Origin: Chitinophaga pollutisoli
GTDB taxonomy: Bacteria > Bacteroidota > Bacteroidia > Chitinophagales > Chitinophagaceae
NCBI RefSeq assembly: GCF_038396755.1
Contig: NZ_CP149822.1
Coordinates: 3,162,001 to 3,226,000 of the forward strand
Reading direction: 5' to 3'
Length of the DNA: 64,000 bases
Part shown: in pieces, positions 7,725-17,144 of the stretch
Layout: every line of letters starts with the position of its first letter
Numbering within the stretch: position 1 is the stretch's first letter
The notes under the pieces: generated by a model
The model's database searches: none
Told to the model about the DNA's origin: nothing
What the model saw: only the letters and a program-made list of their open reading frames with translations
Made by a program: the position numbers and the translations under genes

Positions 7725-8648
7725 TCAGTTTTTTGCCTCGACCTCCGCCGTCCGCCAGTTATAGCCGTTTTGCCGGGCGCGTTGCGCGAGCCTCCAGATG
7801 AGGAGCCCCGTGATCACGGCGCTGAATATGGCAAGGTAGAACGGCACCGCTTCTTCGGCGGCGGGGTCTTTGCTGATGAGTTTGTTCTGGTAAAGATAAA
7901 ACAATACCACCTGCATGCCGTTGTTCAGGAAATGCGCCGCGATGGCCATCCAGAGGTTCCCCGTTACGAGGAACACCGCGCCGATCACGAAGCCCAGCAC
8001 CACACGGGGCAGGAAGGTTACAAATTGAAGGTGGATAGCGGAAAAGATGAGGGCGGTGATGATCACGGCCACCCAGCCGTTGCGCACTTGTTTGTGTATT
8101 ACCCGTTGCAGGCATCCCCGGAAAAATACCTCCTCGGCGATAGCGGGCATGAGCGCCATGAGGAACAGGTTGCGGATCAGGGCCCAGCTGTTGGGCATCT
8201 GCAACAGGGCTTTGGTCTGCTTTTCCGCCATCTTCTCCATGTCGTGGAAAGATTGCGGCAGCCCCACCATTTTGTTCCAGTCGGCTGACGCTCCAACGAG
8301 TTGCAGGGAGCAAAGGAGCACGAGCAGCGACAAAATAAGCTGGAGGAAGGGAAGCCCTTTGTTCAGGCCCAGGTAATGCGCCGGGCGCTCCATCGCCAGG
8401 GCAAACAAAGCCCCCGGGAGCAGGAACACCGTGAACGTATACAAAAACTGCGATATACGAAGGGCCGCGGCTACAGAAGGGATCGCCATCACGGCGGGGT
8501 CCTGCGATTGCATCATCGTATAGCCTCCGCTGATAGCCGGGAACACCCCGGTCATGATAAGCCCGTATCCCATGAAGCATACCGACATCAGTCCCAATAA
8601 AATCGCCAGTTGCCCGAACGGGGAAGCTTTCCGTATAAAGTCCATCAT
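7725..8648 (-). CDS. CPBP-family intramembrane metalloprotease
   Basis: A 307-residue polytopic membrane protein with roughly eight helices. The CPBP (CAAX protease/Abi) motifs are complete: EEVFFRG with E172, E173 and R177, and a histidine in FSAIHLQF (H206), with a further AAHFLNN segment. These are the residues of Rce1-type glutamate proteases. In bacteria the family acts on peptides or membrane proteins, and substrates are mostly unknown. It heads the operon that continues with DUF2007, cdsA and psd. Two ATG codons are adjacent at the start; I use the first, at 8648. Confidence 0.85.
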   Translation of the reverse strand: MMDFIRKASPFGQLAILLGLMSVCFMGYGLIMTGVFPAISGGYTMMQSQDPAVMAIPSVAAALRISQFLYTFTVFLLPGALFALAMERPAHYLGLNKGLPFLQLILSLLVLLCSLQLVGASADWNKMVGLPQSFHDMEKMAEKQTKALLQMPNSWALIRNLFLMALMPAIAEEVFFRGCLQRVIHKQVRNGWVAVIITALIFSAIHLQFVTFLPRVVLGFVIGAVFLVTGNLWMAIAAHFLNNGMQVVLFYLYQNKLISKDPAAEEAVPFYLAIFSAVITGLLIWRLAQRARQNGYNWRTAEVEAKN

Positions 8649-8661
8649 ACTTTCGCTGTGC

Positions 8662-8669
8662 TAAATTTG
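8662..8669 (+). promoter_or_regulatory. Candidate -7 element for dus
   Basis: TAAATTTG matches TAnnTTTG in the 81-base gap between the divergent CPBP and dus genes, 60 bases before the dus ATG. A -33 element is not clear. Confidence 0.4.
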
Positions 8670-8729
8670 CGTAAATTTACAGGGCATTTGTCAGTTTTGA
8701 CCGATAAAATTCTGACAGGCTGTTTTAAT

Positions 8730-9800
8730 ATGGTGAAAATTGGAGATATAGAACTGGGTGAATTTCCGCTTTTGCTGGCGCCCATGGAAGATGTTAGCGA
8801 TCCGCCGTTCAGGGCGGTGTGCAAACGCGAAGGGGCCGACCTCATGTATTCGGAATTCATTTCCTCGGAAGGCCTCATCCGCGACGCCATTAAAAGCCGC
8901 ATGAAACTCGACATTTTCGAGTTCGAGCGCCCCGTCGGCATCCAGATTTTCGGGGGCGACGAAGAGCCCATGGCCATGGCCGCCCAGATCGTGGAAGCCG
9001 CCAACCCTGACCTGCTCGACATCAATTTCGGCTGCCCCGTTAAAAAAGTCACCTGCAAAGGCGCCGGCGCCGGCATCCTCAAAGATATCCCCAAGATGGT
9101 CCGCCTCACGGAAGCCGTCGTAAAGGCCACAAAACTACCCGTTACCGTCAAAACCCGCCTCGGGTGGGACGACGACACCAAAAACATCGAAGAAGTCGCC
9201 GAAAGGCTCCAGGACGTCGGCATCAAAGCCCTCACCATCCACGGGCGCACCCGTACGCAGATGTACAAGGGGCATGCCGACTGGACGCTTATCGGTAAAG
9301 TCAAGCATAACCCCCGGATCCAGATCCCCATCTTCGGCAACGGCGACATCTGCACGCCCGAACAGGCGGTTGCCGCCAGGGAGAAATATGGGGTAGATGG
9401 GGTGATGATCGGCCGCGCGGCCATCGGTTACCCCTGGATATTCAACGAGATCAAACATTACATGCGCACCGGCCGCCACCTGCCGCCGCCTACCGTTGCC
9501 GAGCGGGTAGACGTCTGCAAGGAGCACCTCCGCCGCTCTATCCAATGGAAAGGTGAAGTAGTCGGCATCCTCGAAATGAGACGGCATTACACGAATTACC
9601 TGAAGGGCCTGCCCCATATCAAGGAATTCCGTTCACAATTAGTAACTTGCAATACAGCGGAAGGGATCGAAGCGGTCCTTGATGCCGTAGCATATCAGTA
9701 CAAAGATCATATATTTGAGCGGACGATGGCCCCATTGGCTGGCATAGAAGCAACAGCAAACCTTCCGGAAAGAGAACTGACATGTGACGTTCCGGACTGA
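8730..9800 (+). CDS. dusB: tRNA-dihydrouridine synthase, DusB-like
   Basis: A flavin-dependent TIM-barrel protein of 356 residues. LLLAPMEDVSDPPFR at residues 14-28 binds FMN, and NFGCPVKKVTCKGAGAGIL carries the catalytic cysteine C102. The phosphate-binding end of the barrel appears as GNGDICTPEQA and DGVMIGRAAIGYPWIF. The C-terminal helical domain (MRRHYTNYLKGLPHIKEFR) contacts tRNA. The enzyme reduces uridines in the tRNA D-loop. The frame is open upstream to 8610, but that part has no family match and overlaps the CPBP gene; the ATG at 8730 gives the normal start MVKIGDIELG. Which uridine it modifies is inferred only from family resemblance. Confidence 0.92.
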   Translation: MVKIGDIELGEFPLLLAPMEDVSDPPFRAVCKREGADLMYSEFISSEGLIRDAIKSRMKLDIFEFERPVGIQIFGGDEEPMAMAAQIVEAANPDLLDINFGCPVKKVTCKGAGAGILKDIPKMVRLTEAVVKATKLPVTVKTRLGWDDDTKNIEEVAERLQDVGIKALTIHGRTRTQMYKGHADWTLIGKVKHNPRIQIPIFGNGDICTPEQAVAAREKYGVDGVMIGRAAIGYPWIFNEIKHYMRTGRHLPPPTVAERVDVCKEHLRRSIQWKGEVVGILEMRRHYTNYLKGLPHIKEFRSQLVTCNTAEGIEAVLDAVAYQYKDHIFERTMAPLAGIEATANLPERELTCDVPD

Positions 9801-9833
9801 CCCCAGAAATGAACCATATAAATTGCTTTCACA

Positions 9834-10403
9834 ATGGCCACAATCAAAAATTTGAAAAATGAGGTCTGGAAAGACTTGCAGATTAAAAACAAATCTGCCC
9901 TGCGTAAACGCTACGCGGTTTCCAATATGGGAAGAGTAATGAGTTACCAGGAAAGCAAAGAAGAGGGCCGCCTTTTAAACGGGTCCACCGTGGAAGGCTA
10001 CACTGTTCTCAACATCAAGCCTGCAGACACGTACCAGTCCCTCTACCTGCACCGCGAAGTGGCGCGCCTGTTCATTCCCAAAACCAGCCGCTCGCAGAAA
10101 TACGTCATTCATCTCGACTACGATAAAAAGAATAATAAAATCAATAACCTCCGATGGGCCACCAAGGAGGAAATGGAGCAGCACCAGCAGAACAGCCCGG
10201 CCAAGCTGGCGTACAAGGAGCTTCAGCGCCACCGCACCAAAGGGCTGAAACTGAACATCGCCAAGGTGAAAAGCATCAAGCGCCTGCTGCATAAGCCGGG
10301 GCGCAAAACGATGAAGCAGATCGCCGAACAGTTTTCCATCAGCGAAATGCAGTTGTACCGGATCAAGAGCGGCGAAAACTGGAGCCACGTAACATTGGAT
10401 TAA
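9834..10403 (+). CDS. Stand-alone NUMOD4/HNH-like protein with C-terminal helix-turn-helix
   Basis: A 189-residue basic protein. Residues 9-38 (EVWKDLQ, then YAVSNMGRVMSY) match the NUMOD4 DNA-binding module of homing endonucleases. Residues 70-110 match the HNH core: LHREVARLFIP followed by VIHLDYDKKNNKINNLRWAT, keeping H93 and the NN...NLRW zinc-free ending, although the residue before the key histidine is I rather than the usual N. A helix-turn-helix lies at about 139-175 (MKQIAEQFSISEMQLYRIKS). It resembles phage or intron homing enzymes but has no intron, intein or phage gene nearby. It follows dus by 33 bases and ends before a strong terminator. It may be a domesticated nuclease or a DNA-binding regulator; cleavage activity is uncertain. 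Confidence 0.75.
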   Translation: MATIKNLKNEVWKDLQIKNKSALRKRYAVSNMGRVMSYQESKEEGRLLNGSTVEGYTVLNIKPADTYQSLYLHREVARLFIPKTSRSQKYVIHLDYDKKNNKINNLRWATKEEMEQHQQNSPAKLAYKELQRHRTKGLKLNIAKVKSIKRLLHKPGRKTMKQIAEQFSISEMQLYRIKSGENWSHVTLD

Positions 10404-10448
10404 CGCCTGAGTCATCAGGAATGGTCATATTTTTTGATGTTGTCTGAC

Positions 10449-10474
10449 GAAGGCCCCCTTCACCGGGGGCCTTC
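10449..10474 (+). terminator. Rho-independent terminator after the HNH-like gene
   Basis: A perfect 10-bp stem GAAGGCCCCC/GGGGGCCTTC with a 6-base loop, followed by TCATTTT. It separates the dus/HNH unit from proC. Confidence 0.8.
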
Positions 10475-10540
10475 TCATTTTCAGGAGGGTTTGCAGGAAC
10501 GGGGGTTTTACCGTACCTTACTCTTCCAAATCAGTAGACT

Positions 10541-11341
10541 ATGTCAGGCAAGAAAATCGCCATCATCGGCGGCGGCAACCTCGGGTCCGCCATCGCGGAA
10601 GGCCTCCTTAAAAGCGGTTTCTCCAAAGCGGGAGAAATCACCGTCACCAAGCGCAACGTCGCTACCCTGGCCGCATTGCGCGAGCAGGGCGTTCATGTTG
10701 AATCCGATAACGCAAAAGCCATCCGCGAAGCAGACGTGGTGGTAGTGGCCCTCAAACCATACAACGTTAAAGAAGTCCTCACCGAACTCCGCGCCAGCTT
10801 CGACGCCGAAAAACAACTCCTTATCTCGGTAGTTACCGGCGTCCTCCTCGATGACCTCGAAAAAATCACCCTCCCCGGCCTGCCCATCTTCCGGGCCATG
10901 CCCAACACCGCCATCGCCATACAGGAATCCATCACCTGCATCTGCGGCCGCAACGTCACCGAAGAACAAACCGCTTTCGTGAAGGAAATGTTCGACCAGC
11001 TGGGCGTTACCGTCGCCATCGACGAAAAGCTCATGGACGCCGCCACCGTGCTCGGCGCCTGCGGCATCGCCTACGCCCTCCGTTTCATCCGCGCATCCAT
11101 CCAGGGCGGTATCGAAATCGGGTTCGACGCCGCCACCGCCAACCTCATCGCCGCCCAAACCGTTAAAGGCGCCGCCGAACTGCTCATCAAAGGCAACCGC
11201 CACCCGGAAGCCGAAATCGATAAGGTGACCACCCCCAAAGGCTGCACCATCGCCGGACTCAACGAAATGGAACACCAGGGCTTCAGCTCCTCCCTCATCA
11301 AAGGCATCACCAGCTCCTATAACAAAATCATCAAAGGATAA
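10541..11341 (+). CDS. proC: Pyrroline-5-carboxylate reductase
   Basis: A 266-residue ProC. The N-terminal Rossmann motif is IAIIGGGNLGSAIAEGLL (residues 6-23), VALKPYNVKEVL follows the central strand, and the C-terminal signature TTPKGCTIAGLNEMEHQGF with the preceding VKGAAELL forms the dimer and substrate site. It performs the last step of proline synthesis, reducing pyrroline-5-carboxylate with NAD(P)H. It stands alone between two hairpin terminators and converges with the efflux operon. Confidence 0.95.
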   Translation: MSGKKIAIIGGGNLGSAIAEGLLKSGFSKAGEITVTKRNVATLAALREQGVHVESDNAKAIREADVVVVALKPYNVKEVLTELRASFDAEKQLLISVVTGVLLDDLEKITLPGLPIFRAMPNTAIAIQESITCICGRNVTEEQTAFVKEMFDQLGVTVAIDEKLMDAATVLGACGIAYALRFIRASIQGGIEIGFDAATANLIAAQTVKGAAELLIKGNRHPEAEIDKVTTPKGCTIAGLNEMEHQGFSSSLIKGITSSYNKIIKG

Positions 11342-11373
11342 TTTCCTCCCACATACTTGCACCAAAAACGAAA

Positions 11374-11397
11374 GGCCGGGATAAGAATATCCCGGCC
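11374..11397. terminator. Terminator between convergent proC and RND permease gene
   Basis: A perfect 10-bp stem GGCCGGGATA/TATCCCGGCC with loop AGAA. ATTTAGTT follows on the plus strand and TTTCGTTTTTGG on the minus strand, so it can serve both directions. Confidence 0.8.
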
Positions 11398-11461
11398 ATT
11401 TAGTTAAACCTACAACTGTTATACTGTTTGTAACACTATTATCACTTATGCAAGTATTTTA

Positions 11462-14400
11462 TCAGTTCATCATGGAGGCGGACTGCAAATCCCGCGCTTC
11501 CATTTCCGTTTCCGTAGGCGCCACCATCCGCTGGCGGATGTAACGCTTCTTGGAAATACGTCCCATGCCAAACTTCGCCATCACCTTGTCTACCACATAG
11601 TAGATCACCGGCACCACGATCAGCGTGAGGAACATCGAGGTGATCAGGCCACCGATGATTACCCAGGCCAGACCGTTCTTGGTCGAAGCCACACCGCCTG
11701 TCGCCAATGCGATCGGCAACATACCGATCACCATCGCGATGGTGGTCATGAGAATCGGGCGGAGACGGGCGTGGTTGGCGTGGATCAGCGCGTCGTATGT
11801 GCTCTGGCCTTCTTCCTTCATCTGGTTGGTGAAGTCTACAAGGATGATCGCGTTCTTCGCCACGAGCCCGATCAGCATGATCATACCCAGGATGGTGAAG
11901 ATATTCAGCGTGTTGTTGGTCAACGCCAGCGCCAGCAAGGCACCGATGATCGCCAGCGGGATCGAGAACATCACCACGAAGGGATAGATGTAGTTGTCGT
12001 ACAGCGCCACCATGATCAGGTACACCATGATGATGGAAATGAGCAGCGCTACGCCGAGGGTAGAGAAGGAGTCGCCCTGGTTCTCCGCATCGCCGCCAAG
12101 CACGAAGCTCACGCCCATGGGCTTTTCCAGCTGGTTCAGCTTGGCCACGAACTCCTGCGTTACGGTACCGGCGGGTTTACCCATCACCTGGCTCTGGATG
12201 GAAACGGACGTGCTCTTGTCGCGGCGCTCGAGGCGGCTCGGACCGGAACCTTCGGTGATGGTCGCGAATTGCGCCAGTTTCACCAGTTCGCCTTTGTCGT
12301 TCTTGAAATCGATATTGGAAACGTCCTGGATGTTGCGGCGGTTGAAGTCGCCGAAACGGATGTTGATGTCGTATTCATATTCACCCTGGCGGAATTTCAC
12401 CTTCGAGTCGTCTGCCGTACCGCTGAAAGCCGTCTGCATCGTACCACCCACGTTTTCGAGGGTGAGGCCGAGGGCCGACATCTTATCACGGTCTACCTGC
12501 ACGTTGATTTCGGGGTTGCCTTCTTCCACGGAAAGCTTCACCTCTGTGGCGCCTTCGATTTGCTGCAGCTCTGCCATACCCGCTTTTGCGAATTTAAACA
12601 CGCTGTCGAGATCGGTACCCATCACGATCACATCGATCGGGGCACGCTCAGCGGTACCCATGATGCTCACGGAAGTGGTTTTCACTTTCACGCCGGGCAG
12701 GATTTCTTTCAGTTCCTTTTTGATTTTGGAAGCGAGGATGTCCGCCGGTTCACGTTTGTGGAGATCCACCAGCTGCACGGTTACTTCCGATTTATAGGCA
12801 GTAGATTGCGAGGTGCCGAAACCGTCTTCCGACGTCTGGCCCACGGTGGTGATCAGCGATACCACTTCGTTTTTCTTCTCGAGGAAAGCTTCCGCTTTGA
12901 GGGTCGCCTGGTTGGTTTGTTCGAGGGATGCGTCTTTCGGCATTTCGAGCATCACGATAAACTGACCGCGGTCGCCTTTCGGGATGAACTCACCGCCGAT
13001 ATAACCACGGCCCACCAGCTGGAACGAAGCGATCAACAGCACGAGGGAACCCACGAGCGTGATCGTTTTATGCGCCAGTGCCCATTTCAGGGTGTTGGTC
13101 ATCCAGGAAGTGAATTTATCGAGTTGTCTTTCAAACCATAAAATGAATTTCTCGAAGAAGTTCCTGCCGGTGAGATGCGTGAGCTTACCGAAGCGGGAAG
13201 CCAGCAAAGGCACGATAGTGAACGAGGTCAGCAGCGACAGCATCGTGGAGATCATCACTACCACGCAGAATTCGCGGAGGATCTTGCTCACCAGTTCGTT
13301 TGTCAGTGAAATCGGGAGGAACACCACCACGATTACGAGGGTAATGGAAGTTACGGTGAACCCGATTTCCTTCACCCCATCAAACGCTGCGCGCACTTTG
13401 TTCTTGCCCATCTCCATGTGCCGGTAAATATTCTCCAGCACCACGATGGCGTCATCCACAAGGATACCTACCACGAGCGAAAGGCCGAGCAGCGACATGA
13501 GGTTCAGCGAGAAGCCGAACAACTGCATGCCGATGAACGTAGCGATCAGCGACGCGGGGATGGAGATCATCACGAAAATGGCGTTACGGATGGAGTGCAG
13601 GAACAGCATCATCACCGCGGCCACCAGCACCACGGCGATCACCAGGTCATGGATCACGGAGTCGGCGGATTCGAGGGTGAAGACGGAGTTGTCGTTCGCG
13701 ATCTTGATTTTCAATCCCGCAGCTGCGTATTCCGCTTCGATCTTCGCGATGGCTTTCTGCACTTCTTCGGAAACGGTCACGGCGTTGGCGTCTGACTGTT
13801 TCTGCACCTGCAGCGCGATAGACGCGTTACGGTCTACACGGGCGAGGCGCTCTGCGTCTTTCGAAGCATCCTGCACATCCGCCACATCGCCGAGGCGCAC
13901 CTGGGTGCCGGAAGCGGTGGTGGAGAGTACGAGATCGCGGAGCTGGTCCACATCTTTGTATTTACCCGCGAGGCGGACGAGGATTTGCTGATCGGTGGTT
14001 TTTACCTTACCGGTCGGGAAGTCGAGGTTTGCATTGGTTACGATCTGGCGCACCTGCATGATCGACAGCTTGTACGCTTCGAGTTTCCTGGGATCTACGT
14101 TGATCTGGATTTCCCTTTCCTGGCCGCCGATCATCGAGATCTGGGCCACACCGGGCAAGCGTGACAGCATCGGCTGGATGCGCTTGTCGATCAGGTCGAA
14201 GAATTTCCGGTCGTCCATTTTGGAGGTCGCGGAAAGCGTCATGATCGGAAGGTCGTCGAGGGAGAATTTATTGAGGGACGGCGGTTTGGCATCGCCGGGC
14301 AGGTCGGCCAGGATGGCGTTCACCTTCCTTTGCGCGTCTTGCAGGCCGATGTCTTCGTCCGCGTCGTTATTCAGTTCCACCGTTACCAATGAAAGGCTTT

Positions 14401-14656
14401 CGGAAGACTTGGATGTCAGTTTCTTGATATTTTCCATCGAGGCAACGGCGTCCTCGATTTTTTTGGTCACGGTGCTTTCCACTTCGGAGGGGGAGGCGCC
14501 GGGGTATACGGTGGCGATGGTCACGATCGGCGACGAGAACTTGGGCAGCAGCTCATAGTTCAGCGACTTGTAGGCGAGCAGCCCCAGCAGCGTCAGGATG
14601 GTGAAGAGCACCACCACAACCGTTGGCCTTTTTATCGATAATTCAGTAATCTTCAT
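11462..14656 (-). CDS. RND multidrug efflux permease (AcrB/HAE1 type)
   Basis: A 1064-residue inner-membrane pump of normal family length. TM1 follows MKITELSIKRPTVVVVLFT; two large periplasmic loops flank the TM2-6 block. The proton-relay aspartate pair lies in TM4 (VGILVDDAIVVLENIYRHME), and the partner lysine in the second half is seen in LIGLVAKNAIILVDFTNQM. It would export drugs, detergents or lipids from the periplasm or outer leaflet, using proton flow. The adaptor and outer-membrane channel are encoded just upstream (gap 32 bases), and two TetR genes lead the unit. Substrate is unknown. Confidence 0.95.
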   Translation of the reverse strand: MKITELSIKRPTVVVVLFTILTLLGLLAYKSLNYELLPKFSSPIVTIATVYPGASPSEVESTVTKKIEDAVASMENIKKLTSKSSESLSLVTVELNNDADEDIGLQDAQRKVNAILADLPGDAKPPSLNKFSLDDLPIMTLSATSKMDDRKFFDLIDKRIQPMLSRLPGVAQISMIGGQEREIQINVDPRKLEAYKLSIMQVRQIVTNANLDFPTGKVKTTDQQILVRLAGKYKDVDQLRDLVLSTTASGTQVRLGDVADVQDASKDAERLARVDRNASIALQVQKQSDANAVTVSEEVQKAIAKIEAEYAAAGLKIKIANDNSVFTLESADSVIHDLVIAVVLVAAVMMLFLHSIRNAIFVMISIPASLIATFIGMQLFGFSLNLMSLLGLSLVVGILVDDAIVVLENIYRHMEMGKNKVRAAFDGVKEIGFTVTSITLVIVVVFLPISLTNELVSKILREFCVVVMISTMLSLLTSFTIVPLLASRFGKLTHLTGRNFFEKFILWFERQLDKFTSWMTNTLKWALAHKTITLVGSLVLLIASFQLVGRGYIGGEFIPKGDRGQFIVMLEMPKDASLEQTNQATLKAEAFLEKKNEVVSLITTVGQTSEDGFGTSQSTAYKSEVTVQLVDLHKREPADILASKIKKELKEILPGVKVKTTSVSIMGTAERAPIDVIVMGTDLDSVFKFAKAGMAELQQIEGATEVKLSVEEGNPEINVQVDRDKMSALGLTLENVGGTMQTAFSGTADDSKVKFRQGEYEYDINIRFGDFNRRNIQDVSNIDFKNDKGELVKLAQFATITEGSGPSRLERRDKSTSVSIQSQVMGKPAGTVTQEFVAKLNQLEKPMGVSFVLGGDAENQGDSFSTLGVALLISIIMVYLIMVALYDNYIYPFVVMFSIPLAIIGALLALALTNNTLNIFTILGMIMLIGLVAKNAIILVDFTNQMKEEGQSTYDALIHANHARLRPILMTTIAMVIGMLPIALATGGVASTKNGLAWVIIGGLITSMFLTLIVVPVIYYVVDKVMAKFGMGRISKKRYIRQRMVAPTETEMEARDLQSASMMN

Positions 14657-14688
14657 TTTCTTCGGTTTGTTAAGTCAAGCAAATCGTC

Positions 14689-15762
14689 TTATTGTGCCTG
14701 CGCGGCTACTTTGGCGCCGTCGGTCAGGTTGATCTGGCCGCTTATGATCACGGTTTCGCCTTCCTGCAGGCCTTCACGGATTTCGACTTTATCGCCGAAG
14801 ATGCGGCCGGCGGTTACTTTACGCAGTTTGGCCACATTGCCTTCCATCACATAAATCTGGTTGCTGTTCACACCGCCCACGAAAGCGTTGCGGGAGATGA
14901 GCATGGTGGGGTCCTGTTTCGGCATTTCGAAATTGGCGGTACCGTACATGCCTGCTTTCAGTTGCTTGCCGGTGATGTTGGTCACTTCCATTTCTACGGG
15001 GTAGCTGAGCGTCTGGTCGCCTTTCGCGGCGATGAAGGTGATTTTGCCGATGTATTGCACTTCAGGGAATACATTGGTGGTCACGTTCACTTTGTCGCCC
15101 AGTTTCAGGTTGATCACCTGCATTTCCGGAACGGTCACGCGCAGTTTGAGGCGGCTCACGTCTACGATGTCGAACATCTTGGTGCCGGGGGAGAGGTAGG
15201 TGCCTTTTTCCACGTATTTGGCGTTGATGAACCCGGAGATGGGGGCTTTTACGTAAGTGTCGTTCACCTTACGGCTGGCGGCTTCGTATTTGGAAACGGC
15301 CAGGTCGTATTGCAGGCGGGCGTCGTCCATTTGCTTCTGGGTAACTCCGCCGGTTTTGAAGGCTGATTCATATCTTTCCTTATCTACTTTCAATTGCTGA
15401 AGGTTCGCTTTTGCGGAAGCCAGGTCGGTACCAACGATCTCATCATCGATGCGCACGAGCATTTGCCCTGCCTTTACGAAGCTCCCTTCGTCTACCAGCA
15501 GCTGGTTGATGCGGCCGGAGATTTCGGAGAGATAGGTGAGTTCTTTGTAAGGCATGAAGTTGCCGTTGGCGGCGAATTGTTGGTCGAAGTCCACGCGGGC
15601 GGCCTTTTCGATAACCACGGGGATGTCGCCGGTATTGCTTTGTTTCACGAATTCCGTCTTGGCGACGTTGGCGGCTTTGTTGGCGTTCAGTTTCCAGACG
15701 ATTGCCGCTAGGGCTGCTATTGTTAAAGTGCCGTAGATTAAAACTTTCTTCATGGCTTGCAT
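14689..15762 (-). CDS. RND efflux periplasmic adaptor (membrane fusion protein)
   Basis: A 357-residue HlyD/AcrA-type adaptor. An N-terminal membrane anchor (VLIYGTLTIAALAAIVW) is followed by the lipoyl-like half motifs around LSEISGRINQLLVDEGSFVK and VKAPISGFINAKYVEKGTYL, a coiled-coil hairpin between them at about residues 115-165, and beta-barrel domains. There is no lipobox cysteine, so it is anchored by the helix. The ATG at 15762 shares its A with the TAA of the upstream TolC-like gene (TAATG), which implies translational coupling; a second ATG three codons later is also possible. Confidence 0.93.
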   Translation of the reverse strand: MQAMKKVLIYGTLTIAALAAIVWKLNANKAANVAKTEFVKQSNTGDIPVVIEKAARVDFDQQFAANGNFMPYKELTYLSEISGRINQLLVDEGSFVKAGQMLVRIDDEIVGTDLASAKANLQQLKVDKERYESAFKTGGVTQKQMDDARLQYDLAVSKYEAASRKVNDTYVKAPISGFINAKYVEKGTYLSPGTKMFDIVDVSRLKLRVTVPEMQVINLKLGDKVNVTTNVFPEVQYIGKITFIAAKGDQTLSYPVEMEVTNITGKQLKAGMYGTANFEMPKQDPTMLISRNAFVGGVNSNQIYVMEGNVAKLRKVTAGRIFGDKVEIREGLQEGETVIISGQINLTDGAKVAAQAQ

Positions 15763-17123
15763 TAGTTTAAGAGTGAGGGCAGGTTTCCGTGTGATTTGAT
15801 GAGGTCGAGCTCTGCTATTTTGTATTGCAGCAGTGCTTCGTTATAGGTGTTCTGGGCTTCGGTGAGGGAGGTCTCCGCGTTGAGGAGGTCCGTCAGGTTG
15901 GCGAGGCCCAGGTTGTAGTTGTTCTGGGTGGAGGCGTATACCTCGTCGGCGAGGGCTACGTTTTCCTTTTGTGTTTTGATGGTGCTGAGGCTGTTGAGGA
16001 TACTGAGCCGGGCGTTCTCGAAGGAGGTGGTCAGGTTCAGTTTGTTGAGCTCCAGTTGTTTGGAGATCTGTTGCAGCGTCAGGTTGGCCTGGTTCACGCG
16101 GCTGCGGCGGGCGAAGCCGTCGAAGATGGGGATCTTCAGGGTGAGGCCGATATTAGCCATGCCGAACCACTGTGCGGTGGTGTTGCCGCCTTTAAAGAGG
16201 TCGAACTTGTCGCTGAGGCCGTTATAAGAATACTGGCCGGTGAACGACAGCTGCGGGAAATATTCGGACACATACGCTTTCTTCTGGAACTGCTGAAGCT
16301 CTTCGGTTTTCTTGATCACTTTATATTCCGTGCGGTTCTCCAGGTCGAAGGTTCCGAAGTCCTGCGTTACCGCCGCCTTCTGTTCGATTTCGCTGAGGGC
16401 GAGGGAGGGCAGTTCGATGGCTTCGGAAGAAGGCATGCCCATGAGTGTTTTCAAGGTGTTCTGATCGATCTTCAGCATGTTCTCCAGTTGCGTTTTCTGC
16501 GTCTGGTAGTTCACGAGGTTCACTTTGATGCGGTCGAGGTCGATACGCTTGGCCAGGCCGTTGTCGAGCTGGCTTTGGGTCGTTTCCACGAGCCGGGTCA
16601 TTTTATCGATATTGCTCTGGATGAGGCTGAGTTTTTCCTTGCGGACGAGCAGGCCGTAATAGAGGGCGGACACGTTGTAGATCACGTCTTCTTTGGTTTG
16701 CTGCGTTTGCAGGGCGTAGTATTCTTCCCCGGAGCGGGCGGCCTGGAGGCCGGTGAATACGCTCTGGTTGAAGAGTTGCTGGGTAACGGTGCCGGAGGCG
16801 CTGGCGTTCCAGGTGGTACCTACTTCGAGGGCCATGGGCTTGCCGGGCTCGGCGGAGTTCATGGCGCCGGGGAGCACCATCACCTGTTTCTTGATGTTAT
16901 CGGTGAGGGTTCCGGTGGCATTGAGCTGCGGAAGCGCCTGGGCGCGGATCTCGGAAGTTTTCTGCTTGCCGATCTGTTCTTCCAGTCGGCTGACTGCCAG
17001 CTGCTGGTTATGATCCAGCGCAAAACGGAGGGCATCCTGCAGCGACAGCTGTTTCGTTTGTGCGTAAACGTTCGTGGTCCAGGCAGAGGACAGGAACAGG
17101 AACGGTATGATCCATTTTTTCAT
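15762..17123 (-). CDS. TolC-family outer-membrane efflux channel
   Basis: A 453-residue TolC-like protein with a signal peptide (MKKWIIPFLFLSSAWTTNVYA, then QTKQLSLQDALRFAL). Two repeats of the OEP domain are seen, each with long amphipathic helices such as IYNVSALYYGLLVRKEKLSL and FENARLSILNSLSTIKTQKE, plus the conserved NYNLGLANLTDLLNAETSL near the C-terminus. It forms the outer-membrane exit duct for the adjacent adaptor and permease. The gene starts 21 bases after the second TetR stop. Confidence 0.92.
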   Translation of the reverse strand: MKKWIIPFLFLSSAWTTNVYAQTKQLSLQDALRFALDHNQQLAVSRLEEQIGKQKTSEIRAQALPQLNATGTLTDNIKKQVMVLPGAMNSAEPGKPMALEVGTTWNASASGTVTQQLFNQSVFTGLQAARSGEEYYALQTQQTKEDVIYNVSALYYGLLVRKEKLSLIQSNIDKMTRLVETTQSQLDNGLAKRIDLDRIKVNLVNYQTQKTQLENMLKIDQNTLKTLMGMPSSEAIELPSLALSEIEQKAAVTQDFGTFDLENRTEYKVIKKTEELQQFQKKAYVSEYFPQLSFTGQYSYNGLSDKFDLFKGGNTTAQWFGMANIGLTLKIPIFDGFARRSRVNQANLTLQQISKQLELNKLNLTTSFENARLSILNSLSTIKTQKENVALADEVYASTQNNYNLGLANLTDLLNAETSLTEAQNTYNEALLQYKIAELDLIKSHGNLPSLLN

Positions 17124-17144
17124 GCTGAGTATTGTGCGATAGTG

